Shown: positions 30,701 through 42,036 of the stretch, piece by piece
Layout of the letters: each line of letters starts with the position of its first letter
Numbering within the stretch: position 1 is the first letter of the stretch
NCBI RefSeq assembly: GCF_015706575.1
Contig: NW_024037052.1
Location: 13,070,711-13,134,710 of the forward strand
Source: Patiria miniata
Lineage: Eukaryota; Echinodermata; Asteroidea; Valvatida; Asterinidae
Direction: 5' to 3'
Length of the DNA stretch: 64,000 nt
Program-made: the position numbers and the translations under genes
The notes under the pieces: generated by a model
What the model saw: only the letters and a program-made list of their open reading frames with translations
Told to the model about the DNA's origin: nothing
The model's database searches: none

Positions 30701-33700
30701 TGTGGATTTTTCCATTTGAAGTAACAGAATTGCCCAAACTCTTCAGTCAAAAGGTGTGCCCGCTAGCACACTTTTTTTCTACTGAAGGATATCATAACAG
30801 GCACAGTAATTTCACTGGACTTTTAGTAGCAGCCCTATCTTCAGACTATCCTCATTAATTCAGTAACCTCATTTCTGGGGTAATTATCAATAATCGTACG
30901 TGCCTTTCATAAACCTGTTCCTGTTTCTACCTTTCCCGTTGTCCACACAGTCAAGGACATGTACGACTACATGGGCCGCTCCTACCTCCACGTCCCGCAA
31001 GACTTGGACGTGGACCTACGGACCACCGAACTACCGGAGAAATGCTTCCTACCCAAGAAGCATATCCACACCTGGGCGGGGCACACAAAGGGCGTGGCCG
31101 CTATCAGGTTATTCCCGCAGTCTGGTCATCTGTTGCTGTCGTGTGGTATGGATAGCAAGATCAAGGTAGGTGGTAGCACCGGGGATGTAAACCCCCCCCC
31201 CCCATCATTCATTTTTGTCATCAAAATTGTTGTCATGTCAACACAATGGTGTATGTTGGCAGATTGGCAGATAAGTTGAGACACATAGCACCGCCTACTA
31301 TCTTATCACAAGATTAAATGAAAATAGTTCCCCATAAAGTGGAGTGTCATGGCCTAGAGGTTAAGAGCACCGGACTCATGTTCTGGTGTTTCAGAGGCAA
31401 CAGTGATGTGGGTTCGAGCCCGCCGGCGGACACTTGTGCCCTTAAGCAAGGCACTTAACCATTCTTGCTTCGTCCTTCGGATGGGACTTAAACCCGTAGG
31501 TCCCGTGTTGTGTGTAATGCACGTTAAAGAACCCAGTAACACTTGTCGTTAAGAGAAGGGGTTCGCCCCGGTGTCCTGGCAGTGGCCGCGCAGCACCTTG
31601 TAAACCCTAATAAGGTGCTACATAATGGGTCTCATATTTCTCATGTACTTCATTCATCTAATAATAGACATAACTTCCAGTGCCTTGAGTACCTATACTC
31701 CGTTGCGATAATGCCTGAATAGGTTTCTGCAACGTAACCATACAGATACAGACGGTTACGGATATAATTTTCGACTACAATTATTTTTTTCACTCACATG
31801 AGAGGTTCCCACATCCAGGCACTCATTCCATTATTGGGCTTTATGCAAGTAACTCCCCCCTCCTCCCCCCCCCCCCTCCCCCGAAAAAAACTTATAAAGA
31901 AATACATAAATAAATATATTGATAGATTTTCATTTTCATGTACATACGGGTCCAAGAAGTCCTGACCTTGTATTAAAAAATTTGCTAAATGAAAAATATT
32001 CTTTTCCAAATTTATGAATCTGTAAACTAAGGCTCTAAACATTCAGTTTGTTTTCAAAACTGTTTGGGTCTTGCGCCAAGCTTTTTAACCAGCATCTCAA
32101 TGAATAAAACAGAGATCAGGTTTTTTATAATTTTTCTGTTGTCTTATATCCTTCTTTTTTCGTTTTGCCAAAAAAAACCAAATCAGTTATGGGACGTGTA
32201 CCATGAACGGAAACTCATCCGAACGTTCAACGGGCACAAGCAAGCCGTGCGAGATGCCTGCTTCAGCAACGATGGCACCAAGTTTATCAGCGCTTCCTAC
32301 GACCGCTATCTGAAAGTCTGGGACACGGAAACAGGTACTAATCAGAGATGCCACAGGGTCTGCTTGAAAAAAACGGAACTGGGTCTGCTTGAAAAAAAAC
32401 GGAGCGGCTGCTTGAAAAAACCGGAACTTTTTTGTGTGTGAAAAAGCCACTCCGTGTCCGACACAAAGTCCCCGTTGTCATCTTTATCTTGTAGCCAAGC
32501 CAAGTTCTGTTTATTTTTCAATTTTGCTTCTATGGCCTTTAAGCTGTCGGTTCGTTCAATCACTTTGACTTTTTCCATATTCCTAATATTTATTCTGCCT
32601 ACCCGAATTTCCAACGTAATATTCGACACGAAACATGCACGATTCCACAACACTGCTGTCGGTGTACATGATCCTTGCATACGCGATGCGCTGAACGAAA
32701 ACATGGTTGGTACCCGCATTTTTTGTATTCACATATATCACTGTGATCGGAAACCACCGATAGCTGAAATGAAAGACTTGATTTCCAGGCTGAATGCTAC
32801 GTGTGCTTAGCACACAACACGCCCGCACGCGGTGAAGCACGCGCGAGGCGCCGTTGTATACTGCGTGCAAGTACGTTGGCCGCTTGTATCGCATGCAGGC
32901 TCGGCAACAACATACACAAAGACGTTGTGCCATGCGTGCGCCTAAATGTACTAAATCGAGGTAAAAATCAATGCATTTCCACAGTTTTTCTTCTCTTTTT
33001 CTGGTTAATTTGACGGCCGGAAAAACGGAATTTTGTGAGATTTTTTTTAAAAAACGGAATTCCGGTTAAAACCGGAAAAGTGGCATCTCTGACTAATGAC
33101 ATCATACTGAAAAAAACTTACATGTCCTCAAATTCTCTGTTATTAGAGGGTTTTATGGCCTCTGCCCAGGACTTGGAGCTCGTATTTCTGTGAAATTTGG
33201 ACGGAATTAGGCCCTAAAATTGCTGTATTTTCCAATGGAGCGGAGAGATCATTTTTTTTTCAAAATGGCGCCGAACCTCAAGACTACTTTTAGGGGTGAT
33301 CATCTTTGCCGTAAAATTTTCCCCAAAATTCATTGGTTAACACCTTCCCCCCCAAAAAATGTTGAACAGAAAGTGAGAGATGATGAAATAAGCTTTAATT
33401 TGATGTGTGTCTCGAGCACCCTGGAGAGTTGTGAGAATTTTTTCCTGATTTTCGGAAGTGAGGGCATTTACCATTGGGGTCTATGGCAGTTTATTTACTG
33501 GTCTGCACTTGATACTAGTGTGTAGGGAATGGCGCCCTCTATCGTTCTTGCGCAGAGGCTATGCAATCTGTACACAAGTACCCCAGCAGTGGTGAAAAAA
33601 GTTGATGGATAATTAAGGACCACCTCCACTGGTAGATTAAATGTCCAGTGAATGGCAAGTGTAGACCAATGAAGTGCAAGCGTCCTTCACGTGGGGTGTT

Positions 33701-36700
33701 GTTGCTTGGTGACAGCGCCCTCTATTGTTCACACAATGTCCATAGTATCCCCAGTGTGCTGTGTCAGTACTCTAGAAATATTAATAACCAATAAATTATG
33801 AGAGACTTTTGAGAATACCGTTAAGTCTTATAAGAATAATTGATTTTTGGTTTGCATTCAATTTTCATCTTTCTTTTTCTACCTAGGTCAGTGTCTGGGC
33901 CGTTACACCAATCGTAAGGTGCCTTACTGCGTCAAGTACCATCCAGAAGAGGAAAAACAACACATCTTTGTCGCTGGAATGTCCGACAAAAAGATTGTGC
34001 AAGTAAGTCCTTTAGCAAAATATCCACTTGCATTTCTTGCTAGAAAATGTCCCAGATCCTCAAAAATCCACTGGTTTTTCTTTGTACTAAAAGAAAATTG
34101 GGACATTAAACCCCATTTAGATATTACAATCCTGAATCTTTCATAATCGAACTAACTTGGTGTTGGATTTTGAAAGAATTTAAAGGTTTAGGGTGCATTT
34201 TTTCCTCCAATTTATGCAACTTCAAAAAAGTCCTGATTCTATCAAAATCAAACATAAAAGGTGTTGGATCTTGAAAGATTTTCAAAGGATAGGGTAAATA
34301 AGGCTTTCTCCAATTCATGCAAGAAAGAAAAAGAGAGTCCTGTATCTGTCGAAATCAAAATAACCTGGTGTTGGAGCTTGAAAGATTTCAGAGGGTTGGG
34401 GAAAAGACATTTTTCTCCAATTTGTACAAGTTAAAAAAGAGAGTCCTGAATCTTTTAAAATCAAATAAAACCGTATCTTGAAAGATTTGAGGCTAGGTGT
34501 AAAATTATTATTTTTTTTTTGCGTGTTTACGGTAACCCGACCTACCTTGATTTTTTAGGCCAATTGCCAGCCTCAAAAAGTTTATTGGCACATTTGGCCA
34601 AAAATTTAAAATGACATGAAAATATGAAATAATATAAAAAAAATATTTAGAAAAGAAAATTATTTTCCCACATACCTACCTGAATAATTTTTAGGGCATT
34701 ACCGTAAGCAAACAAGTTTTTTCTTGGCCATGGGGAAACGCATTTTTTTCACTTCATGCTTAGTTCAGTCTATTTTGGCAAAAGTCAACAAAGTTTGGCA
34801 AAACAATGAAAATTATAACTGTTTATTTGTTGAAAATCCTAATTACACCTTTTTTTATGCTGTTCTATCAATTACAGTGGGACATGCGAGAGAATGAGAT
34901 CGTGCAGGAATACGACAGACACTTGGGGGCAGTCAACACCATCACGTTTGTAGACCAGGGCCGGCGATTCGTGTCGACGTCAGACGACAAGAGCATGAGG
35001 GTGTGGGAGTGGGATATTCCCGTGGACTACAAGTACATCGCTGATCCAACCATGCATTCTATGCCTAGCGTCTCTCTCAGCCATAACGGTAAGGCATTGC
35101 CGTCCCCAACACATCAACAACGAAAAGCCCCCCAAAAACAAACACCCAAAACGTGAAAGAATAACAATTAAGGCTGATCAAATTCCTAGCTACTTTTAAA
35201 GTTAAGCAAATTGTTCAGTTTAACAATTGTACCACCCCACACCACCCTGCCTATCATACTCTGTACCACCCCAAACCGCCCCGACTGTTACACCCTGTGC
35301 CCCTCCCCCAAACCAACCTGCCTGTTACACCCTGTAATCATCCCCAAACCACCCTGCCTGTTACACCCTGTACTGCCCGAACCACCCTGCCTGTTTCACC
35401 CTGTATCTTCCCAAAACCACCCTGCCTGCTACACCCTGTATCGTCCAAAACCACCCTACCTGTTACACCTCGTACTGCCCCAAACTACCCTGCCTGTTAC
35501 TCCCTGTACCACCCCAAACCACCCTGCCTGTTACACCCTATACTGCCCCAAAACCATCCTGCCTGTTACACCCTATACTGCCCCAAACCACCCTGCCTGT
35601 TACTCCCTGTACTGCCCCAAACCACCCTGCCTGTTACACACTATACTGCCCCAAACCACCCTGCCTATTACACAGGCATGCAACTTGTCCTCGGATCCGC
35701 TGATTTCCTCGTTTTTTACTTCTCATGAGTGCCATTACAAATTGAAAAATACTGTACAAAATCTTGTGTGGTTTGGAGTTTCCTCGTTTTTTCTAAATTC
35801 CCAGTTGCATGCCTGATTACACACTATACTGCCCCAAACCACCCTGCATGTTACACCCTGCCTGTTACACCCTGTACTACCCTAAATCACCCTGCCTGTT
35901 ACACCCTGTACTGCCCCGAACCACCCCGTCTGTTTCACCCTGTATCGTCCCAAAACCACCCTGCCTGCTACACCCTGTATCGTCCAAAACCACCCTGCCT
36001 GTTATACCCTGTACTGCCCCAAACCACCCTGCCTGTTACACCCTGTATCGTCCCAAAACCACCCTGCCTGTTACACCTTGTACTGCCCCAAACCACCCTG
36101 CCTATCATATCCTGTACCACCCCAAACCGCCCTGCTTGTTACACCCTGTGCCCCTCCCCCAAACCTCCCTGCCTGTTACACCCTATACTGCCCCGACCAC
36201 CCTGCCTGTTACCCCCTGTAATCGTCCCAAAACCACCCTGACTGTTACACCCTGTACCACCCCAAGCCACCCTGCCTATATATACCACCCCAAACCGCCC
36301 CGCTTGTCACACCCTGTGCCCCTCCGCCAAACCACCCTCCCTGTTAGACCCTGTACCGCCCCAACTACCTTGCCTGTTACCTCCTGTAATCGTCCCAAAA
36401 CCACCCTGACTGTTATACCCTGTACCCGTCCCCCAAACCACCCAGCTTGTTACACCCCCTCACCCCCCCCCCCAAAAAAAAAAACACAAAAAAAGAAGTT
36501 GAAGAAAGTTCAGTGAAAATAGAAAAACAATTCTTTTAAACTGTGCAGAGAAACTGTTTAAAGGGTTTTTTGCTGATATTATTAATTTCTGGTAATGAAA
36601 CCAAGGATTCCTCAAAAGCACTGCAGCTCGCAAGCCTAAAGAAAACTGTACAGAGAAGACAATTAGAAGAAATTCCAGTTTTGGAGGTGGGAGAAAACCC

Positions 36701-37916
36701 CTGCAAGAATATACAGGGAAAACCCACAGAATCAGGTAGGGACTGAAAACCCAATCCACATGTGGACCAGGGCAGGAATCGAACCCGGGCCATAGAGGTG
36801 GAAGGCGAAGAATCAACCGCTACACCAACCCGACTCCCCAGTTTTGATGTTTTCAACCAGTTTTGATGTTGCATTGTTGTTTGATCAACTTAGGTAAATG
36901 GCTGGGGTGCCAGTCGATGGACAACCAGATTCTGATCTACGGCGCTCACAATCGCTTCCGCCTCAACAAGAAAAAGATCTTCAAAGGTCACATGGTGGCT
37001 GGCTATGCCTGCCAGATGGACTTCTCCCCAGATATGAGGTATGAGCTCCGCGCATGGACTATAGAGGGCGCTATGCAGCCTAAGAATGAACGCAAAGGTT
37101 GCTGGTTCCTTGCCCCTTGTATTGTGTTCTACATATGAACCTGAACCCTCATAGGCAAACATACATTGTGTGCACAGTTGTCCTTTCAGTCAAAACCAGT
37201 CAAGTGACTGTTTTGAACAGTTGAGTGCTCCATGCCCACACAAAGCAGGATTGACTGGCTGTGACTGTTTATGTAACTTGATACAGCTATGCTTTGACTG
37301 TAGGTGATTGATCGCACACAAGCCAACAAGACATACCATTTGTCACACGCATGCATTGTTCTTTACATCCAAGAAATGAACAAATATGGCGACCGGACAG
37401 CCAAAAAACTCAGCTGTACCCCAAAATCATCTTTATTTGAAGCCTAAACGTAAATACTTATTGGGCTCTTTGCTCGTTTTTGTGATTGATGGAAAAGCAG
37501 TAAATTTTATAGGAAGACTCAGTCTAAAATGGGCGTTTTGTCAATGACTACTGCTGTGGCTAGCTACGGATGTCACGCGAGGATCATGATGGCCTACGTT
37601 GAAGCGTTTGATTAGCATGGCTCCAGTGGCTAACTCGTCTGCCTTTACCCGAGTCGATCCAGGTGATCTACTCAAAACGCAGCCAGTATTTCTACTAATC
37701 TTTCATTTTCATTCTTGCCTTTGCCTTTCTCTCTGCAGCTATGTGGTGTCTGGCGACGCCGATGGCAAACTCAACATCTGGGACTGGAAATCCACCAAGC
37801 TGTACAGCCGCATCAAGGCCCACGACGGAGTCTGCATCGGCTGCCTCTGGCATCCTCACGAAACCTCCAAAGTCATCACGTGTGGCTGGGATGGACAGAT
37901 TAAACTGTGGGACTAA
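24559..37916 (+). CDS. CDC40: Pre-mRNA-processing factor 17 (whole gene, spliced)
   Basis: WD40 splicing factor of the spliceosome needed around the second transesterification step; nuclear. Coding exons: 24559-24738, 25643-25729, 26393-26522, 26788-26868, 29205-29347, 29986-30082, 30951-31165, 32187-32334, 33887-34002, 34878-35088, 36894-37038, 37739-37916. They sum to 1731 nt, 576 residues (human 579). All junctions are GT-AG and phases match throughout. The N-terminal part is low complexity and acidic, followed by the conserved [11 protein letters not shown] and [12 protein letters not shown] motifs. WD40 repeats run from about residue 277 to the C-terminal [10 protein letters not shown]. 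The ATG at 24559 (context aaaATGG) was preferred over an in-frame ATG at 24409 because [12 protein letters not shown] aligns with the family N-terminus. Intron 10 holds a 1.2-kb minisatellite. Near-complete conservation makes the call secure. Confidence 0.97.
25643..25729 (+). CDS. CDC40: CDC40 coding exon 2
   Basis: An 87-nt exon with the conserved [14 protein letters not shown]. Acceptor ttacag|GAG; donor AACG|gtattt; phase 0. Confidence 0.93.
26393..26522 (+). CDS. CDC40: CDC40 coding exon 3
   Basis: Encodes [20 protein letters not shown] and [12 protein letters not shown]. Acceptor cactag|GTG; donor TATG|gtaagc; leaves in phase 1. Confidence 0.94.
26788..26868 (+). CDS. CDC40: CDC40 coding exon 4
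   Basis: An 81-nt exon encoding [20 protein letters not shown] and a short acidic tail. Acceptor ttcaag|GTT; donor GAAG|gtgaca. Confidence 0.87.
27418..27825 (+). mobile_element. tRNA-derived SINE, family B (CDC40 intron 4)
   Basis: tRNA-like head with tggtccaatgg and B-box gggttcgaatcctg. A conserved body follows: gagcaaggcactttaccatt, cccgtgtgttgtgtaatgca, cgttaaagaacccagtaaca. A tail ends at an aagactccaag repeat. The body resembles deeply conserved metazoan SINE domains, from memory. Confidence 0.75.
27844..27982. repeat. Hairpin MITE copy (CDC40 intron 4)
   Basis: Arms aacaattgttgactgctgtg and cacagtcaacaatt, plus gacgttttgaac/gttcaaaacgtc. Same layout and terminal sequence as 12915-13037. 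Confidence 0.65.
28289..28975. mobile_element. Tc1/mariner-type element remnant (CDC40 intron 4)
   Basis: 28-bp TIRs, CAGCGTGTGTCAATAAAAAC and the reverse of TTTTTATTGACACACGTTG, flanked by TA (28287-28288, 28976-28977). 687 bp; no transposase frame seen. Confidence 0.78.
29205..29347 (+). CDS. CDC40: CDC40 coding exon 5
   Basis: Encodes [20 protein letters not shown] then [18 protein letters not shown], a strongly conserved PRP17 block. Acceptor cccag|CCA; donor AGAA|gtaaac; leaves in phase 0. Confidence 0.93.
29986..30082 (+). CDS. CDC40: CDC40 coding exon 6
   Basis: A 97-nt Lys/Glu-rich exon encoding [20 protein letters not shown]. Acceptor tacag|GAC; donor CACC|gtaagt. Confidence 0.93.
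30951..31165 (+). CDS. CDC40: CDC40 coding exon 7 (first WD40 repeat)
   Basis: Encodes [20 protein letters not shown], then [20 protein letters not shown] and SCGMDSKIK. Acceptor acacag|TCA; donor CAAG|gtaggt; leaves in phase 0. Confidence 0.96.
31340..31695 (+). mobile_element. tRNA-derived SINE, family B body with another head (CDC40 intron 7)
   Basis: Shares aaagaacccagtaacacttg and accttgtaaaccctaataag with 27418-27825. The head (tggcctagaggttaagagca, B-box ggttcgagccc) is a different tRNA type with a longer variable arm. Confidence 0.75.
32187..32334 (+). CDS. CDC40: CDC40 coding exon 8
   Basis: Second WD40 blade: [20 protein letters not shown] through [13 protein letters not shown]. 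Acceptor atcag|TTA. Donor ACAG|gtacta, with a 749-bp TIR element starting only eight bases past the splice site. Confidence 0.95.
32343..33091. mobile_element. hAT-like element at the CDC40 exon 8 donor
   Basis: Ends CAGAGATGCCAC and GTGGCATCTCTG, flanked by ACTAAT on both sides (32337-32342, 33092-33097). CAGAGATG termini are typical of hAT elements, though those normally make 8-bp duplications. 749 bp, with no clear transposase. Confidence 0.65.
33887..34002 (+). CDS. CDC40: CDC40 coding exon 9
   Basis: Encodes [20 protein letters not shown] and [12 protein letters not shown]. Acceptor cctag|GTC; donor CAA|gtaagt; phase 0 at the end. Confidence 0.95.
34878..35088 (+). CDS. CDC40: CDC40 coding exon 10
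   Basis: Encodes [20 protein letters not shown], then [20 protein letters not shown]. Acceptor ttacag|TGG; donor AACG|gtaagg. It is followed directly by the minisatellite intron. Confidence 0.95.
35225..36460 (+). repeat. 34-bp minisatellite (CDC40 intron 10)
   Basis: About 30 degenerate copies of a unit like ccaccctgcctgttacaccc tgtactgccccaaa. It is strongly C-rich on this strand. A small insert of about 140 bp (35675-35817) with CAGGCATGCAACT termini interrupts it. An isolated unit-like piece lies at about 38978-39000. Confidence 0.9.
35675..35817. mobile_element. Short TIR insert in the minisatellite
   Basis: 13-bp ends CAGGCATGCAACT and AGTTGCATGCCTG, each flanked by ATTACA. About 143 bp. 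The flank may reflect the repeat itself rather than a target duplication. Confidence 0.5.
36590..36842 (-). mobile_element. tRNA-derived SINE, family C (CDC40 intron 10)
   Basis: Minus strand reads ggttggtgtagcggttgatt ... cccgggttcgattcctgcc as a tRNA-like head, then a body including gattgggttttcagtcccta. It lies 52 bp before exon 11. Confidence 0.65.
36894..37038 (+). CDS. CDC40: CDC40 coding exon 11
   Basis: Encodes [20 protein letters not shown], then [20 protein letters not shown]. Acceptor acttag|GTA; donor ATGAG|gtatga; leaves in phase 2. Confidence 0.95.
37739..37916 (+). CDS. CDC40: CDC40 terminal coding exon 12
   Basis: Last WD40 blade: [20 protein letters not shown] through [21 protein letters not shown], stop TAA at 37914-37916. 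Acceptor ctgcag|CTA. The stop lies in a 44-bp unit that is duplicated in tandem (37911-37954 and 37955-37998). Confidence 0.96.
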
Positions 37917-37998
37917 ACCACACCAAACAGTGCTTGATTTGTTCCATAACGTAAGACTAAACCACACCAAACAGTGCTCGATTTGTTCCATAACATAA
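37911..37998 (+). repeat. 44-bp tandem duplication spanning the CDC40 stop codon
   Basis: Two copies, gactaaaccacaccaaacag..., differ at two bases. The first contains the real TAA stop. A larger, older duplication follows (about 37960-38130 against 38225-38400, sharing atggtcaaaa and cttggtc blocks). Confidence 0.85.
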
Positions 37999-39178
37999 GC
38001 CTGCCCATGATAGTAACGTGGGATTGTTGTCTCCAATCAATCGATGGTCAAAATGTCATCTCGGAATTGCTTGGTCCTGGCTCCCTGATGTGCCTAAGGA
38101 TGCGCACTGCTATTGGTTACCAGCGATGCAACTGTGCCCTGTGGTCAAGTTCTAAATAGTCAACTAGCATGGTGCAACTGTCTTTCATTCAAGCAAAGTT
38201 GGTCAAACTATGATTAAGTATACATTGCCCCGGAACTTGCTGAATCATTGAGACAAGTTGTTGATTTGTTACGTAAGTGCGGACTCATAGCAACGTGGGA
38301 ACATCTCTAATCAATCTATGGTCAAAACGTCATCATGAAATTTCTTGGTCTTGGCCCCTCGCTGTGCATTGTGATGCCCGCTGATAGAACCAAATTGCAG
38401 CCACCCTTACTTGGCTGGTCGCAAATACACGTAGTCAACTTGACTAGTCCAACTATCATTGACTATTATACTAGCGGTGATCAGAGTTAATCGGACAATG
38501 GTTAACTATAACTCTATATAACTCTGGTAATAACCACAGACAAAAAAACCCAACCTAGACCTGTCATTTGCCTGAAATTTCCATTATAAAAATGCTGCAT
38601 CCTATAACCGCCAAATTACGCAAACGCTCATTGAAGGCGGCTGAACGCAGGAGACATTTGCAGGACACGCGCACGTTATTTATGAGCAAGATGAGCATTC
38701 ACTTAACATGGTGGTTACAAGACGCAGTATTTTGCTAATGGAAACACACAACATACAAGTATATAAATGGCCGATCTAGATTTTTGTTTTTGTTTAAATA
38801 TGTGTGGTAATAACTGAGTGCACAACAGTGCCCTCTATTGGTAAAACAAATGCGCATCAAGTACCTTTTGGTAAGGGCACTTCATTGTGCATTCTTGTTT
38901 TTGATGCATTCCTGTGATGTGAAAAAAAAAGTTGCGCTGCAAGTTATGAGTTTGTATTTAACCCATTTTACCGCCTCATACTGCCCCAAACCACCCCGGC
39001 AATTTATGGTACTGTACAGACAGTATAATACAGTGCAGTACAATGTAATACAAGTACTAAAGGGTTCAATCTCGGCTGGTGTAAACACTGGTTTGATTTT
39101 GGTCTTCCACATTAGCACGTCTTTATTGGTTAAAAATGAAAAGCTTTATTACTGTGAGTAAACCAAATGACACTATCC

Positions 39179-39496
39179 AAGGCCCCCCCCAAAAGTCTCC
39201 GGTTTCTGGTATGGAGCTTGCCCAAAAAGTGGTGCGGCGACGCGCCTTTTTTTTTTTTTACCTGATTTTTTTTGCCTCAAATGTCAGCTGATGACTGCAA
39301 ATGGTGCCTGACTAAACTTAGTGCAAATATATGGGAGTCCAGAGAGGCCACATAAAGCTTATACTCGATCATAACCCCATCCAAAAACACGTTAAAATTG
39401 TGCAGCAGCAGGATTTTAGTCAAACCAGTGAGTTTGGCAGTTTTGAGACATCATCTTTTGCATACCAGAAACCGGAGACTTTTTTTTTTTGGCCTA
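39179..39496. mobile_element. MITE with AAAGTCTCCGGTTTCTGG termini
   Basis: AAAAGTCTCCGGTTTCTGGT near 39191 is repeated inverted near 39460-39482, inside an outer AGGCC/GGCCT pair. About 318 bp, non-coding. Confidence 0.6.
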
Positions 39497-41494
39497 AGGG
39501 GATATACAATGTACATGTATTGGCATATATTCACGCAGAGTATGCTTTTCTGCAAAGACATTACGGGTTTCATAATATTGTTGAAAATTAATCATGGTTT
39601 CTCACATTTGTGAACTAACCTAACTCCGCTCTTGCGTTTAGGCCACACAGAGTACTTGCCCAGAGTTTTAAACTATGTTTACTGTTGCTAGGTCTGGCAC
39701 GTCGGTGGAGGATCTAGGGGGGGCTTGGAGATTGCAACCCACCCCCTTTAGCCACTGACTAATGTTAAACTAGAAAAAATAGCCCCAAAAATAATAAACA
39801 GAATGCTAAAGTTCCTAAGTTTATTCTCAAATTGTCATATAATGCCGGAAAAGGCATCATAGATTTCCAAATTTTCGGGGGGGGGGGGGGCATGCCCAAG
39901 GAACCCTCAAGCAAAGCCCACCTTTGACATGCATTCACTCAAACCAACCCCCTTATTTGTTGAATGCAGGTTTTGAATGTAATTTTTAACCATCCAGTAG
40001 ATTTGTTTCATTTTGGCCACCTGTGCTAAGCACACGATTTTATGCCAACAGAGCCTCCGTCTATTTCATGGAGACCGTAAGCAAAAGCACAGCAATAGTT
40101 GGCTTACTGCAGTGGAAAAGTTTGCTTAACTTAGTGACGTAACAATAGAAATCTGCATGCATGCGCGACTGCTAGCACATACACGCCATGAAGTAGTGCT
40201 TAAGGTTAGCAAATTGTTCTGCTTTGCCAAGTTAAGCACAACTTTTTCTGCTAACTGATAAAGCAGCGCCGTGAAATTGGGCCATAATGTAATGTAGAGC
40301 CTTGCACTGCCACAATTTTTTTTTTTGCGGATGATGCCCTAAGAACAGTACAACTGAATTTGTTGCAGTTGTACTTTTTATTACTCTGGAAAACAATACT
40401 GGGGTGAAATTTTGTAAATCTCTAGAATTCCGTGCTGTTGGAGAAATGTACAGTTGTATATTAATGCTTCAATAAAAAAAATGTAAATACAGGTACTATG
40501 TGTTTGTCACTTATTCATTTATTCAAGTTTTCTTTTTTTCTGAGAGGGGGATTCCATACTATTTCACTTCTGTTGAGGTTTTTTTAATTACCGTGATAAT
40601 ATATAATTTACAATATTCTGGAACATTTCTTCCATTTTCAGAGACTTTTTTAGGGTGAATTCAAGTTAACGTTTGCTACATTAATGTCAGTGTTTGATGG
40701 AACAAAAACACATATTAATGTGGAAGAATTTATTCATTCAGTCATAATTGGTTTATTAAATCAGCTTTCTCGCCACCTATAGCGGAATTGTGTGAAGCTG
40801 TAACAATATATAATGCATTAATTTAAAAATACTAAAAAGTAATCATTACAATTATACTATTAGAAATGATAAGCTAAATTTAAGGACCCCAAAATTGATA
40901 AAATTGCAAATCAACAATTACATGTTTAGCACATTAAGATGCAGTAAGAAATTGGGTGAGTGGTAGGGGAAAAGGACATATGGTGGGAAGGGAAAGGCTA
41001 CATTATTCGGAAAGGGAATAAGAATCCACAGTGAAATTTGGAATATAATTTGGGATATTAGGATGAGGAAGTTTAAAAATCCAAATTATCCTTTAACATT
41101 TAAAAATCTCAGACACAGTGTACAATGAATAAAAATCTCAAAGCATGAGCTGCTGTCAAAAGTTACCTTTAACCAATGCACAATTAAGTCATGGAATTAA
41201 TTAAGAATGGAGCTTTTTTTGGGGGGGGGCTTTTGGATGCTCTTGGGACACAAACTTCAGATAGGATATCATGAACACAACTTTTTTGAAACACATTTTA
41301 CTGTTTCAAATTAATTTTCATACATAAAGAATGGAATACAGCAACAGAAGGAATATCTTGCGCATCACTGCTTAGGAATCAGTGTTGCAACAGAGGTTTC
41401 TTTTGTCTTACAGCTCATTGTCAGCTGCTGGCAGTAGATTACTGTGTAAAAACCTGCAACTTGCATCAAATACAATGATAAAAGCTTAAAGCTA

Positions 41495-42036
41495 TAGTCC
41501 ATCATTTGCAGCAATCCGAAAAGTAACTGGCGTAATTATTGTTGAAAAACATACTTGGTTGAAAGATAGTAAGTGGACTATTAAACTCCCTTTGAAATTT
41601 TTCTTTCTGGCAAGCTGTCATTTTGAAGTAATCAACGAAAGAAGGCCTTTCCAACGGTGCGTCTTAAGACGCACCGTATGAAAATGTAAATTAGTACAAT
41701 GTAGTTCGTTTTGTTATTCACGAAGCGCGCGCAAGCATTGGCATGACGCGCACACACGCGCGCTGCTATAATTCGTCGGATCAGTGCGCGACATCGCGTA
41801 GCTGCAATCGGCTCAGTGAGAACGTGTCTCGGACACTGAATTCAGGCCCAATTCAAAACATGATTCAGCAACTTTCGATTTGAAATTGAGATCCTAGAAT
41901 GCTGTTTTTCTCGGAATATACAGCTGAAGCCGAGCTGAAACTTCATCAGGTTAGTTGTTCAGTATCCTTCATTCGATTTTGAACACTTTTGTTGCTTCAA
42001 ACGAACAAAATGCACAAATTACAAATGATGGACTAT
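41495..42036. mobile_element. TIR element with TATA target (intergenic)
   Basis: Left end TAGTCCATCATTTGCA; right end CAAATGATGGACTA; TATA-type flanks. It contains a perfect 24-bp palindrome at 41654-41677. Non-coding. Confidence 0.6.
41654..41677. repeat. Perfect 24-bp palindrome
   Basis: ACGGTGCGTCTT followed by its reverse complement, inside the TIR element 41495-42036. Confidence 0.8.

Noticed and set aside
32342..32719. 125-codon minus-strand frame in the hAT-like element
   Set aside because: No transposase motif recognised; includes translated repeats of the element's terminal region. Left as non-coding.
35211..36516. Long Pro/Cys/Leu-rich open frames (up to 235 codons)
   Set aside because: They overlap in all three frames of a 34-bp C-rich minisatellite inside a CDC40 intron; open only because the unit lacks stops.
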